Of a stretch of DNA of 64,000 bases, positions 50,462 to 60,245 are shown in pieces. Position numbers and translations under genes: made by a program. Each line of letters opens with the position of its first letter. Position 1 is the stretch's first letter. The stretch comes from Sphingobacteriales bacterium (lineage in GTDB: Bacteria; Bacteroidota; Bacteroidia; Sphingobacteriales; Sphingobacteriaceae): positions 35,993 through 99,992 of the forward strand of contig JAQBOG010000003.1 of NCBI GenBank assembly GCA_028288165.1, read 5' to 3'. A model generated the notes under the pieces. It saw only the letters and a list, made by a program, of their open reading frames with translations, was not told the DNA's origin and ran no database searches.

Positions 50462-51166
50462 ATGATGAACGCTGTTGTAACTGGTGGTACCAAAGGCATG
50501 GGTAGGGCGATTATAAATTTGTTGGCGGCAAACCAATTCAATATTGCCTTTTGTGCCCGAAATATTGATGAACTTGATTCACTTAAATCTGAATTAGAAA
50601 GTGCTTACCCAGACCAAACCTTTTTTTGTTTACAAACAGACTGTGCAATCCAAAATGAGGTGGAAAATTTTGCTTCGTTCGCTTTAGAAAATTTTCAATC
50701 TGTTGATGTTTTGGTTAATAATGCAGGCATATTCATCCCCTCATTGCTATTTGATGAACAAGAAAATATCCTACAAAAGCAAATGAGTATAAATGTATAT
50801 GCTCCATATTTATTTTCTAAAATTTTAGGTAAAAAAATGATAGAAGCCAAACATGGTCATATTTTCAATATTTGTTCTGTTGCCAGTTTAAATCCAGTAA
50901 AAAACGCAGCATCTTATAGTGTAACAAAAATTGCGTTGCTAGGTCTAACAAAGGTACTAAGAGAAGAATTAATGCAGCATCATGTTAAGGTAACAGCCAT
51001 TTTGCCAGGATCTACATTAACTGACTCATGGGAGGGAACGGATATCTCAGCCGAAAGGTTTGTGAGTGCCGATGATGTAGCAAAAGCTATTTTAACTTGC
51101 CTGAAAATGAGTATAGGAGCAAACGTAGATGAAATAATAATAAGGCCGGTTTTGGGTGAAATTTAG
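50462..51166 (+). CDS. Short-chain dehydrogenase/reductase
   Basis: A 234-residue NAD(P)-dependent oxidoreductase from the ATG at 50462 (50465 also possible); the longer frame begins with TTG. Cofactor motif TGGTKGMGRAI, NNAG at the beta-sheet edge, catalytic Ser in CSVASLNP and the YxxxK pair in YSVTKIALLG. It looks like a classical SDR close to 3-oxoacyl-ACP reductase-like proteins. The substrate is not inferable. Monocistronic. Confidence 0.92.
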   Translation: MMNAVVTGGTKGMGRAIINLLAANQFNIAFCARNIDELDSLKSELESAYPDQTFFCLQTDCAIQNEVENFASFALENFQSVDVLVNNAGIFIPSLLFDEQENILQKQMSINVYAPYLFSKILGKKMIEAKHGHIFNICSVASLNPVKNAASYSVTKIALLGLTKVLREELMQHHVKVTAILPGSTLTDSWEGTDISAERFVSADDVAKAILTCLKMSIGANVDEIIIRPVLGEI

Positions 51167-51228
51167 ACAAGCCATCTCCCAAAATGTACCAGCTAAAAAA
51201 TGCTTTAAAAAATTAAAATAATAAGGTC

Positions 51229-51807
51229 ATGGAAAAGAAATTACAACGAAATGAGCAGGATAAGGTTATAGCTGGCGTATGTGCCGGGTTAGCCGATTAT
51301 TTCGACATCGATCCAACATGGGTACGGGTCGCTTTTGTAGTCGCAGTGTTTGCTGGGTTCTCAGGTGTTCTGGCTTATGTAATTTTATGGGTAGCTGTAC
51401 CTGCAAAGCCTTTCGCTCCTTTTAATTCTGGCTTCAACCCGTATAATACAGATTATCGTGTGTATGAAGACAAAAACTTCTCATCTGGCCCAAACCCAAA
51501 CTACAATAAAACGGATGAACCATTTACCCCTTATGTAAAATCGAAGCATGACGGAAACGGTAAAGTAATTTTTGGGATAATATTTATCGCTCTGGGAGGT
51601 TTTTTCCTTTTAGATGAGTTTCACCTCATCCCTTTTTGGTTTGATTTAGGGAAACTTTGGCCGCTCGTATTTATCATTCCTGGCTTAATGATGATTTCAA
51701 AAGCAAGGAAAAATGAAAAACAGAAAAAAGCAATGAATAAAGAGCACATTTATACCGAAACAACATCTGAACCAGTTAAACCAGATACTGATCAACCCTC
51801 AATCTAA
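51229..51807 (+). CDS. PspC-domain membrane protein
   Basis: A 192-residue envelope-stress protein. Residues 1-62 are a PspC domain (KVIAGVCAGLADYFDIDPTWVRVAF, then helix FAGFSGVLAYVILWVAVP). A Pro/Asn-rich linker follows. Residues 115-165 are a second hydrophobic segment of the LiaF/DUF5668 type (KVIFGIIFIALGGFFLLDEF). It heads a three-gene set with 5-bp and 3-bp gaps. PspC-type proteins sense membrane damage. The precise signal here is unknown. Confidence 0.9.
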   Translation: MEKKLQRNEQDKVIAGVCAGLADYFDIDPTWVRVAFVVAVFAGFSGVLAYVILWVAVPAKPFAPFNSGFNPYNTDYRVYEDKNFSSGPNPNYNKTDEPFTPYVKSKHDGNGKVIFGIIFIALGGFFLLDEFHLIPFWFDLGKLWPLVFIIPGLMMISKARKNEKQKKAMNKEHIYTETTSEPVKPDTDQPSI

Positions 51808-51812
51808 AAACT

Positions 51813-52778
51813 ATGAAAACTGAAAAAATAATTTGGGGATTAATCTTCGTATTCGTTGGTGGTATTATTTTACTCGAAAACTTTGGGGTCATTAATTTTT
51901 ACTGGGGATCTGTTTGGCGTTTTTGGCCGATTATCTTCGTGTTAATTGGTGCTAACATGTTATTCAGTCGTTATGATACCAATACCTCTTCGCTTATGGT
52001 TGGTACGTTAACGGTTGCAGCTTTAATATTCGTTGGTTACCAAGGTTCTCGTCCAAGGGCAGAGCACAGATCTTGGTTTGATCATCGTTATAATTATAAT
52101 CATGATGAGGACGACAATGACAATGGAGATACGGTAGATAGTCATTGGAGCACCACTAATAATTTTACAGAAGCGTATACCAAAAACACTCAGCGTGCAG
52201 AACTGAACATCAAAGGCGGCGCTACAAATTACCTCATAGCAGATACCTCATCAGAATTGTTTACAGCGAGTGTACGACAAAATATGGGAAGTTACACCCT
52301 TGAAAAAACTAGTCGTGATTCCGTTGAAGTGGTTACTTTTCGGATGCGTGAGAAGAAGGGTAACTGGAAAATGAATGATTTTGACGGCAACGAAGCGGTG
52401 ATAAGTATCAACAAAAATCCTCTTTGGGATATAAATGTAGAAATGGGTGCTGGGAAAACAGATTTCGATTTAACGCCATTTAAAATCAAGAACCTTCAAT
52501 TAAAAGGAGGTGCTGCCTCCTTCAGTGCAAAACTGGGTGTTCCTGTCACAACAACCTCCGTTTCGGTTGAAACTGGTCTAGCCGCTGTTGAAATAAACGT
52601 TCCATCATCGGTACCTTGCCGTATCACGGTTGACAGCGGCTTATCTTCTAAAGACTTTAAAGGATTTGAGAAGCAAGCGGATGGAAGCTTCACCTCTGGA
52701 AAATATGATACTGCCACTAAAAAAATCGATATAAAATTAAAAGGTGGTATTTCCCAATTTGAAGTGAACCTGTATTAA
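51813..52778 (+). CDS. LiaF-like membrane protein with beta-helix/toast-rack domain
   Basis: A 321-residue protein. N-terminal LiaI/LiaF-type membrane unit: IIWGLIFVFVGGIILLENFGVI and WRFWPIIFVLIGANMLF, plus a third hydrophobic segment. A His/Asp-rich linker (YNYNHDEDDNDNGDT) follows. The C-terminal domain is a repeated-strand toast-rack fold (LNIKGGATNYLIA, VEMGAGKTDFDL, LQLKGGAASFSAKL, LKGGISQFEVNL), probably outside the cytoplasmic membrane. It lies between the PspC and RDD genes and is cotranscribed. LiaF proteins inhibit envelope-stress regulators in Firmicutes; the role here is an inference. Confidence 0.87.
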   Translation: MKTEKIIWGLIFVFVGGIILLENFGVINFYWGSVWRFWPIIFVLIGANMLFSRYDTNTSSLMVGTLTVAALIFVGYQGSRPRAEHRSWFDHRYNYNHDEDDNDNGDTVDSHWSTTNNFTEAYTKNTQRAELNIKGGATNYLIADTSSELFTASVRQNMGSYTLEKTSRDSVEVVTFRMREKKGNWKMNDFDGNEAVISINKNPLWDINVEMGAGKTDFDLTPFKIKNLQLKGGAASFSAKLGVPVTTTSVSVETGLAAVEINVPSSVPCRITVDSGLSSKDFKGFEKQADGSFTSGKYDTATKKIDIKLKGGISQFEVNLY

Positions 52779-52781
52779 TTC

Positions 52782-53387
52782 ATGGATGACTATGTGATCG
52801 TTGTAAATGGTAAACCCGAAGGGCCTTATTCGTTGAAAGAACTCCACGAATTAAACATTTTGCCAGACACTTTCATCAGGAAACCTGGTATGGATGATTA
52901 TAAAGAAGCGCATGAATTACCTGAATTAAGAGAAATTTTTGGGTTCACGAAGCAGATCGCTCTTCCTCAATACTTTGCCTCGCTGGATGTTCGGCTATTA
53001 GCCGTTATTATTGATTATTTAATTGTTTTTGGAGTTTATTGCCTGCTAGCTTTGTTAGCAGTTTCTTTTATAGATGAACAGTTTCTAAGGGTTGCCGTTT
53101 CGCTTTCAGGATTGATTTTAATCCCAATTTCCAAATTAATCCTAAGCTCTTTTATGGAATCTTCGACCCGTCAGGCAACTTATGGTAAATCGTTATTAGG
53201 TTTGAAAGTAAGTGATGTGCAAGGTTTAAGAATTTCCCGAGGCAAAGCCATTCTAAGAAACCTCTCAAAATTAATTTGTATCGGCACGCTAGGAATAGGT
53301 TATCTGATCGGATTTTTTGGCAAAAAGCAACAATGTCTTCACGATAAGATAGCTGGTACCTTAGTCATCAAAGACAGGTTACTCTAA
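52782..53387 (+). CDS. GYF_2-domain/RDD-family membrane protein
   Basis: A 201-residue protein. Residues about 1-50 resemble a GYF_2/DUF4339 domain (YVIVVNGKPEGPYSLKEL, then DTFIRKPGMDDYKEAHELPELREIF). Residues 60-198 are an RDD domain: first helix region ASLDVRLLAVIIDYLIVF with Arg and Asp, then GKSLLGLKVSDVQG and AILRNLSKLICIGTLGIGYLIGFFG. It starts 3 bp after the LiaF-like gene. The set looks like a membrane-stress module. RDD proteins include ion and drug transporters; the function here is unknown. Confidence 0.88.
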   Translation: MDDYVIVVNGKPEGPYSLKELHELNILPDTFIRKPGMDDYKEAHELPELREIFGFTKQIALPQYFASLDVRLLAVIIDYLIVFGVYCLLALLAVSFIDEQFLRVAVSLSGLILIPISKLILSSFMESSTRQATYGKSLLGLKVSDVQGLRISRGKAILRNLSKLICIGTLGIGYLIGFFGKKQQCLHDKIAGTLVIKDRLL

Positions 53388-53395
53388 CTATCTAG

Positions 53396-53436
53396 CAAAG
53401 TACTTGATACTATATACTTGCTACTTTATACTTCCT
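53396..53436. repeat. Degenerate CTTGATACT/CTTGCTACT repeat
   Basis: Short units ACTTGATACT, TACTTGCTACT and TTATACTTCCT recall the 48484-48542 stretch. They occur in the short gap between convergent genes. Low complexity. Confidence 0.4.
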
Positions 53437-53909
53437 CACTGTACCATCTTATTCGCACACGTAGAACTAGCAAACGCTTCCGGTTTAGCTTTAAAAACAA
53501 ACCCCATACTTAAAATATAGCCCATCGCTTCATGAAGTGCTTGGTTTGATTTAAAATTCGGACTTGTATTGATATCGGCATGAACTTCCAAATCCACATC
53601 ATATAAATCAAGCAAATCACACAAGGAATAAGCGCATTCAATAGATTTTTGAACTTCAGCCAACATTCGTTCTTTGATGCTCATTTTTTGAGCTAGCCTT
53701 TCTTGATGGATAAACATAAAGCCACCTTTTTGTTCACGCAAAAAAACAATCACCGTAGCAAAATCGATCAATAGACCTTTTACTTGAGAATCTGTTCCAA
53801 TGCAAACTTTTAATTTGTTGCCCAAATTATATTCTCTTTCAATAGCCTTTTCAACCTCTTGTATTATTGGAGTTGTAATTACTTCACCATTAAATTTTTT
53901 CCAGCTCAT
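53436..53909 (-). CDS. YkuK/DUF458-family RNase H-like protein
   Basis: A 157-residue soluble protein of the YkuK family, with an RNase H-like fold of unknown function. KVCIGTDSQVKG, VIVFLREQKGGF and VHADINTSPNFKSNQALHEAMGYI match the family, and GTDSQ and HADIN carry the probable acidic metal ligands. There are two cysteines near the C-terminus (ASSTCANKM). Monocistronic and convergent with the RDD gene. Confidence 0.88.
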   Translation of the reverse strand: MSWKKFNGEVITTPIIQEVEKAIEREYNLGNKLKVCIGTDSQVKGLLIDFATVIVFLREQKGGFMFIHQERLAQKMSIKERMLAEVQKSIECAYSLCDLLDLYDVDLEVHADINTSPNFKSNQALHEAMGYILSMGFVFKAKPEAFASSTCANKMVQ

Positions 53910-54048
53910 AGGTTAGGTTTATAAAGTTCGTTTATTCTGTTTACATATGTATTTGGTAATGTGCTTATTATAAAGATAGCAGAATATAAAACAGAATTTG
54001 TATAAGCTGTATTATTTAATTGTTATTAAACAAGATATTATTAAAGTA

Positions 54049-54080
54049 AAAGGGAGGACTTCCGTCCTCCCTTTCTTTTT
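54049..54080. terminator. Bidirectional terminator downstream of ettA
   Basis: Stem AAAGGGAGGAC (54049-54059) and GTCCTCCCTTT (54064-54074), loop TTCC, followed by CTTTTT. It lies 7-38 bp after the ettA stop. Confidence 0.88.
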
Positions 54081-54086
54081 CTATTC

Positions 54087-55769
54087 TTAATCAACCAATT
54101 TTTTATATTTAATTCTGTGTGGAGTAATATCCCCCGTCCGTTTCTTTCGATTTTCTTCGTATTCCGAATAATTACCTTCGAAAAAATAAACTTGGGAATT
54201 GCCTTCGAAAGCCAAAATGTGAGTGCAAATTCGATCCAGAAACCACCTATCATGAGATATGATCACACCACATCCACCAAAATTTTCCAACCCTTCTTCT
54301 AAAGCTCTAAGAGTGTTTACATCAATGTCATTAGTAGGCTCATCCAGTAAAAGTACATTAGAACTTTTCTTTAAGCTAATAGAAAGGTGTACCCGATTTC
54401 TTTCACCACCAGATAATACACCTACCTTCTTTTGTTGATCAGCTCCATTAAAGTTAAACTTAGAAACGTAAGCCCTCGAATTAATAGGCTTATTTCCCAA
54501 TAAAATAGTCTCCTGGCCATCAGTAATATTCTCCCAAACAGATTTGTTAGCATCCAAATCATCGTGCATTTGGTCTACATATCCCAAAGCAACGGTTTCG
54601 CCAACTCTAAACGTACCAGCGTCTGGTGTTTCTTGCCCAGTAATTAATCTAAAGAGTGTAGTTTTCCCTGCACCATTTGGACCAATAATCCCTACAATGC
54701 CCGCAGGCGGTAATGAAAAGTTCAAATTTTCGAATAAAACCTTATTGCCGTATGCTTTGGTTACGTTTTGAGCTTCAATTACAACATTTCCCAAACGAGG
54801 CCCTGGTGGGATAAATAACTCTAACTTATCTTCTCTTTCCTTGGTTTCTTCCGAAGCAAGTTTTTCATAATTAGATAAACGGGCTTTTGATTTAGCGTGT
54901 CTTGCTTTTGGTGCCATTCTTACCCACTCAAGCTCACGCTCTAAAGTTTTTTGGCGTTTACTTTCGGTTTTCTCTTCAGAGGCTAATCTTTTAGATTTTT
55001 GATCCAACCATGAAGAATAATTTCCTTTCCAGGGAATACCCTCGCCACGATCTAATTCAAGAATCCAGCCGGCAACATTATCCAGAAAATAACGATCATG
55101 CGTTACCGCAATAACAGTTCCCTTATACTGTTTTAGATGTTGCTCCAACCAGTCAATACTTTCGGCATCCAAGTGATTCGTTGGCTCATCAAGTAGTAAA
55201 ACATCGGGCTCTTGAAGTAAAAGTCTACACATCGCGACACGACGGCGTTCTCCTCCTGACAAAGTGGCAATCTTAGTATCAGGCTCTGGACATCTTAAGG
55301 CATCCATAGCTCTTTCAAGTTTTGAATCCAACTCCCAAGCACCAACCGCATCTATTTGATCTTGTAACGTCCCCTGTCTGGCTAATAATTTATCCATCTC
55401 GTCTGCATTTTCATATACCTCAGGCAGACCGAATTTTTCATTAATATCCTCGTATTCTTTTAGAATCGCTGTGATTGCTGCAACACCTTCTTCTACAACC
55501 TCTCTTACCGTTTTATCGTTATCTAACTCAGGTTCTTGCGCTAAATATCCAACAGTAAATCCAGGGGCAAACACTACTTCTCCTTGATAGGCTTTATCTA
55601 AACCGGCAATGATTTTTAGGACAGATGATTTACCGGAGCCGTTTAAACCAATAACTCCAATTTTTGCCCCATAAAAAAATGATAGGTAAATATTCTTTAA
55701 AACTTGTTTTTGTGGCGGGTAAATCTTACTTACTCCCGCCATTGAAAAAATAATTTTTTCGTCTGCCAT
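54087..55769 (-). CDS. ettA: ABC-F translational throttle ATPase EttA
   Basis: A 560-residue cytoplasmic ABC-F protein that binds the ribosomal E site and gates elongation by the ATP/ADP ratio. Two ABC domains: Walker A GLNGSGKSSVLK and GPNGAGKTTLFR; signatures LSGGERRRVAMCRLLL and LSGGERNRVHLSISL; Walker B motifs LLLDEPTNHLD and LLLDEPTNDID. The arm and the LERELEWVRMAPKARHAKSKARL linker between domains are characteristic of EttA. The length nearly equals E. coli EttA. It is divergent from clpC. Confidence 0.97.
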   Translation of the reverse strand: MADEKIIFSMAGVSKIYPPQKQVLKNIYLSFFYGAKIGVIGLNGSGKSSVLKIIAGLDKAYQGEVVFAPGFTVGYLAQEPELDNDKTVREVVEEGVAAITAILKEYEDINEKFGLPEVYENADEMDKLLARQGTLQDQIDAVGAWELDSKLERAMDALRCPEPDTKIATLSGGERRRVAMCRLLLQEPDVLLLDEPTNHLDAESIDWLEQHLKQYKGTVIAVTHDRYFLDNVAGWILELDRGEGIPWKGNYSSWLDQKSKRLASEEKTESKRQKTLERELEWVRMAPKARHAKSKARLSNYEKLASEETKEREDKLELFIPPGPRLGNVVIEAQNVTKAYGNKVLFENLNFSLPPAGIVGIIGPNGAGKTTLFRLITGQETPDAGTFRVGETVALGYVDQMHDDLDANKSVWENITDGQETILLGNKPINSRAYVSKFNFNGADQQKKVGVLSGGERNRVHLSISLKKSSNVLLLDEPTNDIDVNTLRALEEGLENFGGCGVIISHDRWFLDRICTHILAFEGNSQVYFFEGNYSEYEENRKKRTGDITPHRIKYKKLVD

Positions 55770-55959
55770 AATTGTATGTAAATGAATTTCAAATATCGTA
55801 ATTTTAGTCAGAGAGATGTCAACATTAATTAGTTGTATTAGCTTGAAACAATTTGTACCTAAATGGCGTAATTGTTGATAACTTGTTACACAGTCCGCAT
55901 ATTGTTTAATCCAATATTTTAATAGATTAGGGCGTTAATAACTCATAGAAGGTATTTCA

Positions 55960-58491
55960 ATGGAAGCTAAATTTTCACCACGCGTCAAAGACGTTATATC
56001 ATATAGCAGAGAAGAAGCTCTACGGTTAGGGCATGACTATATAGGCACGGAGCATTTATTATTAGGGCTAATACGTGAAGGAGATGGGATGGCCATTAAA
56101 ATTTTAAAAGGCTCAGGTGTTGATACTCCCCGTTTACGTAGATCGATAGAAGATGCTGTTAAAGGAACCTCTAATACAACAGTTAACTTGGGTAATATCC
56201 CTTTAACAAAACAAGCTGAAAAAGTTCTCAAAATCACTTACTTGGAAGCAAAAATTTTTAAAAGCGATGTAATTGGAACTGAGCATTTATTATTATCCAT
56301 CTTAAGGGATGAAGATAATATTGCTTCACAGATATTATTACAATACAATATCAATTACGATATATTTAAATCTGAAGTGGAACAAAATAAAGAAGGTTTT
56401 AGAGATGAAGCACCTGGAGGATCTCCTGCAGGTGACGATGATTTCAGAGAAGAAGAAAGTTTCAGTCAGCCTAAAAAAGTGTCTGATATAAAATCTAAGA
56501 CTCCTGTCTTGGATAATTTCGGCAGGGACTTAACAAGGGCTGCTGAAGACGGAAAACTAGACCCAATTGTTGGGCGTGAAAAGGAAATTGAGCGTGTTTC
56601 TCAGATATTATCTCGTCGTAAAAAGAATAATCCAATTTTAATCGGTGAACCTGGTGTTGGTAAATCTGCCATTGCTGAAGGATTAGCATTAAGAATCATC
56701 CAACGCAAAGTATCACGTGTATTGTTCAACAAACGCGTAGTTACATTAGATCTTGCATCCTTAGTTGCAGGAACTAAATATCGTGGCCAGTTCGAAGAAA
56801 GAATGAAAGCAGTGATGAATGAACTTGAAAAATCTCCAGATGTAATCTTGTTCATCGACGAAATTCACACTATTGTTGGTGCAGGTGGGGCTTCTGGATC
56901 GTTAGATGCTTCGAACATGTTCAAACCTGCTTTAGCTAGGGGCGAAATACAATGTATTGGTGCCACTACTTTAGATGAATATCGTCAATACATAGAGAAA
57001 GATGGTGCATTAGATCGTCGTTTCCAAAAGGTAATGGTTGAGCCAGCTTCTCCAACAGAAACGATTGAAATACTAACACGTATCAAAGAAAAGTATGAAG
57101 AACATCATGGAGTTACTTATACCGACGAAGCTATTGCAGCTTGTGTTAGCTTAACATCTCGTTATATAACAGATCGTTTCCTTCCGGATAAAGCAATTGA
57201 TGCCTTAGATGAATCGGGATCCCGCGTACACTTAACTAATATTCACGTTCCTCAAAACATCATTGATATTGAGCAAAAAATTGAGGAGATAAAAATTGAG
57301 AAGAATAAAGTAGTTCGCAGCCAAAAATATGAAGAGGCTGCAAAACTTCGCGATACTGAAAAACATTTGCTTGAAGAACTTGAAAGAGCGAAAGGCGAGT
57401 GGGAGGCAGAAACTAAGACAAAACGTTATACTGTAACTGAAGATAACGTTGCAGAGGTAGTTTCTATGATGACTGGTATACCGGTTCAACGAGTTGGTCA
57501 AGGTGATAGTCAAAAACTATTAGGAATGTTTGATGCTGTAAGCTCAAGAGTTATCGGTCAAGATGATGCGGTTAAAAAATTAACAAAAGCAATTCAGCGT
57601 ACCAGAGCTGGATTAAAAGATCCTAAAAAACCAATCGGCTCATTCATATTTCTTGGCCCAACTGGTGTTGGTAAAACAGAGCTTGCAAAAGAATTAGCAA
57701 GGTTCATGTTCGATACTGAAGATGCTTTGATTCAGGTTGACATGAGTGAATATATGGAGAAATTTGCAGTATCACGCTTAGTAGGTGCGCCTCCGGGATA
57801 TGTAGGTTATGAAGAAGGTGGACAATTAACAGAAAAAGTTCGTCGTAAACCATATGCTGTAATTCTATTGGATGAAATTGAAAAAGCTCATCCGGATGTA
57901 TTCAATATCTTGTTACAAGTTTTAGACGAAGGTCAATTAACTGATAGCTTAGGCCGTAAAGTGGATTTCAGAAATACAATCGTGATCATGACTTCGAATA
58001 TCGGTGCCCGTCAATTAAAAGATTTTGGCCAAGGCGTTGGATTCTCTACTGTTGCAAAAACTAATCAAGCAGATACTCATTCAAGAGGTGTTATAGAAAA
58101 CGCTTTAAAAAGAGCATTCGCTCCAGAATTCCTAAATCGTGTAGATGATGTGGTTGTGTTCAATTCTCTTGGTAAAGAAGAAATTTTCAAAATCATTGAT
58201 ATTGAATTAAAAGCTTTATTCGATAGAATTGAAGCCCTAGGATATGGAGTTACCTTAACCGATGCAGCTAAAGAGTTTATTGCAGACAAAGGTTACGATT
58301 CAAACTTCGGTGCTCGTCCATTAAAACGTGCTATCCAAAAACATCTTGAAGATCCGATTGCTGAAGAAATTTTAAAAGGCGAATTAACAGAGGGAGATAC
58401 GATTGAGGTTGATTATGACAAGGAAACAAGCGAAATTAAAATTTTAAAGGCCAAGGTTAAGAAAAAGAAAGAAGAGAAGAAAGAGGAATAA
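55960..58491 (+). CDS. clpC: Clp protease ATPase subunit ClpC
   Basis: An 843-residue AAA+ unfoldase feeding ClpP. It has a double Clp-N domain ([19 protein letters not shown], then [15 protein letters not shown]) and an acidic linker. D1 has Walker [14 protein letters not shown] (near 228) and [15 protein letters not shown]-domain coil ([20 protein letters not shown]) follows. D2 has Walker [15 protein letters not shown] (near 566) and [14 protein letters not shown]. The Lys-rich tail is [10 protein letters not shown]. It is divergent from ettA and has a strong bidirectional terminator behind it. Confidence 0.97.
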   Translation: MEAKFSPRVKDVISYSREEALRLGHDYIGTEHLLLGLIREGDGMAIKILKGSGVDTPRLRRSIEDAVKGTSNTTVNLGNIPLTKQAEKVLKITYLEAKIFKSDVIGTEHLLLSILRDEDNIASQILLQYNINYDIFKSEVEQNKEGFRDEAPGGSPAGDDDFREEESFSQPKKVSDIKSKTPVLDNFGRDLTRAAEDGKLDPIVGREKEIERVSQILSRRKKNNPILIGEPGVGKSAIAEGLALRIIQRKVSRVLFNKRVVTLDLASLVAGTKYRGQFEERMKAVMNELEKSPDVILFIDEIHTIVGAGGASGSLDASNMFKPALARGEIQCIGATTLDEYRQYIEKDGALDRRFQKVMVEPASPTETIEILTRIKEKYEEHHGVTYTDEAIAACVSLTSRYITDRFLPDKAIDALDESGSRVHLTNIHVPQNIIDIEQKIEEIKIEKNKVVRSQKYEEAAKLRDTEKHLLEELERAKGEWEAETKTKRYTVTEDNVAEVVSMMTGIPVQRVGQGDSQKLLGMFDAVSSRVIGQDDAVKKLTKAIQRTRAGLKDPKKPIGSFIFLGPTGVGKTELAKELARFMFDTEDALIQVDMSEYMEKFAVSRLVGAPPGYVGYEEGGQLTEKVRRKPYAVILLDEIEKAHPDVFNILLQVLDEGQLTDSLGRKVDFRNTIVIMTSNIGARQLKDFGQGVGFSTVAKTNQADTHSRGVIENALKRAFAPEFLNRVDDVVVFNSLGKEEIFKIIDIELKALFDRIEALGYGVTLTDAAKEFIADKGYDSNFGARPLKRAIQKHLEDPIAEEILKGELTEGDTIEVDYDKETSEIKILKAKVKKKKEEKKEE

Positions 58492-58504
58492 GAAGAGTGC
58501 CTTG

Positions 58505-58542
58505 AAAAAGAAAAAGCCCCATTTTAGGGGCTTTTTCTTTTT
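58505..58542. terminator. Bidirectional terminator between clpC and recN
   Basis: Perfect 16-bp stem AAAAAGAAAAAGCCCC (58505-58520) and GGGGCTTTTTCTTTTT (58527-58542), loop ATTTTA. The T-rich right arm serves clpC; the mirrored T-rich sequence serves recN. Confidence 0.95.
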
Positions 58543-58550
58543 ACAAAATT

Positions 58551-60209
58551 TTATTTAAGTAATTCTCGTGCATTTTGAAAAGCAAATTCGCCCGGATTTT
58601 GCCCGCTTAACATCTTGGCAATTTCCAGCTCTCGTTCACTTGAGCTTAACTTCTTAATATTCGTTCGGGTGATTTCGTCTTGCTCGTCCTTAAACACCCA
58701 ATAATGCGCATCGCCTTTACTAGCTATTTGAGGTAAATGGGTGATCGCAATTACCTGCAGATTTTTAGCTAATTTTTCCATTATCCCACCTACCTTAGCG
58801 GCTACCTCACCAGAAATTCCGGTATCAATTTCATCAAAAATAATGGTTGGTAAGGCGGTATGTTTTGCGATAAGAGATTTAACACAAAGCATGATCCTTG
58901 AAAGTTCACCACCTGATGCTGACTTGCTCATAGGTGCCACAGATTGCCCCTTGTTAGCAGAAAATAAAAATTGAATTTTATCAATGCCGTTAATAGTCAA
59001 TTGCTCTTTGCCAGCTACTTCATTATTAACTTTTAATATCGCAGAAGGCATTCCAACTTCCATTAATAAATTTTGTACCTGGTCCTCCAAATACGAAAAT
59101 ACGTTCAACCGATTCGCTGATATTTGTAATGCAAGCTGGTACAAATCTTTTAGAATTGTATCCTGTTCAATCTTAAGCTTTTCTATGTCTTCGTCTGTAG
59201 TTAAAATTGAATTAAGTTTATCAGAAAGACCCTTTTGAATTTCTAATAACTCCTGAATTGCATTAACTCGGTGCTTTTTCTGAAGTGTATAAATTACATT
59301 GATACGTTCATTTATCTCTTGGAGTCTTTTCTCATTAAAAACAATTCCTTGTTCTGTTTGGGATATTTCCTCTGCGATGTCCTTGATCTCTATCAAAGTA
59401 CTTCTTAATCTCTCAACTATTGGCGCTAAAAGAGGATAATGCTTTTCCGATTGCTCAATAAAGGTTAAGCCATCCTTTAGCGTAGTAATAGAACTCTCCT
59501 CAGCTTCGCTTATTTTGTAATATGCGCCTACCAAACCACGCTTAATTTCTTCAGCATGGTTTAAAGCATTGAGCTCTGTTTCTAAACTTTCTTGTTCATC
59601 TACCTTAAGATTAGCGACTTCCAGCTCGTCAAATTGAAATTGATAATAGTTTAAATCCGCGGCGGCTTGAATACTATTTTCTATAAATTTGCTTAATTCA
59701 CTGGTTATTTGCTGAAATCGCTTATACAGTTGCTTATAGTTGCTCAATAAATCCTCATGATTTGCTAATGAATCGACAACTAATAACTGGAACTCCGGGT
59801 TATTAATTTCCAGTGTTGCATGCTGCGAATGGATATCTATTAAACGCTCTCCTAACTGTTTAAGAAGAGCTAAATTTACCGGAGTATCATTAATAAAAGC
59901 TCTGGACTTCCCATCAGGTGATATTTCTCTTCTTAATATAGTTTCCTTAGAATAATCCAAATCTGAAATTAAAAAGAAGGGCTCTAGATTGTATCCCTCA
60001 AGCTGAAAAACGCCTTCAATTACGCATTTCTTTTGCTGATTGAAGAAATATTTACCTTCTAATCTCTGCCCTAATATTAAGGATAACGCACCTAAAATAA
60101 TCGATTTCCCGGCACCGGTTTCACCAGTTACTATGTTCAACTCTTCTGAGAATGAGATGTCAAGATTATCAATTAATGCGTAATTTCTAATGAGAAGTTT
60201 ATGCAGCAT
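58551..60209 (-). CDS. recN: DNA repair protein RecN
   Basis: A 552-residue SMC-like ATPase for double-strand-break repair. Walker A is VTGETGAGKSIILGA at the N-terminus. A long coiled-coil (residues about 150-390) carries the two helices and the central head-proximal part. The signature SASGGELSRIMLCVKSL and Walker B TIIFDEIDTGISGEVA close the C-terminal head. Complete length. It is the last gene of the leftward bamD operon, 36 bp after porD. Confidence 0.97.
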   Translation of the reverse strand: MLHKLLIRNYALIDNLDISFSEELNIVTGETGAGKSIILGALSLILGQRLEGKYFFNQQKKCVIEGVFQLEGYNLEPFFLISDLDYSKETILRREISPDGKSRAFINDTPVNLALLKQLGERLIDIHSQHATLEINNPEFQLLVVDSLANHEDLLSNYKQLYKRFQQITSELSKFIENSIQAAADLNYYQFQFDELEVANLKVDEQESLETELNALNHAEEIKRGLVGAYYKISEAEESSITTLKDGLTFIEQSEKHYPLLAPIVERLRSTLIEIKDIAEEISQTEQGIVFNEKRLQEINERINVIYTLQKKHRVNAIQELLEIQKGLSDKLNSILTTDEDIEKLKIEQDTILKDLYQLALQISANRLNVFSYLEDQVQNLLMEVGMPSAILKVNNEVAGKEQLTINGIDKIQFLFSANKGQSVAPMSKSASGGELSRIMLCVKSLIAKHTALPTIIFDEIDTGISGEVAAKVGGIMEKLAKNLQVIAITHLPQIASKGDAHYWVFKDEQDEITRTNIKKLSSSERELEIAKMLSGQNPGEFAFQNARELLK

Positions 60210-60245
60210 TTTGAGATAGCTTGTTTTTAGTAGATAAATTACAAC

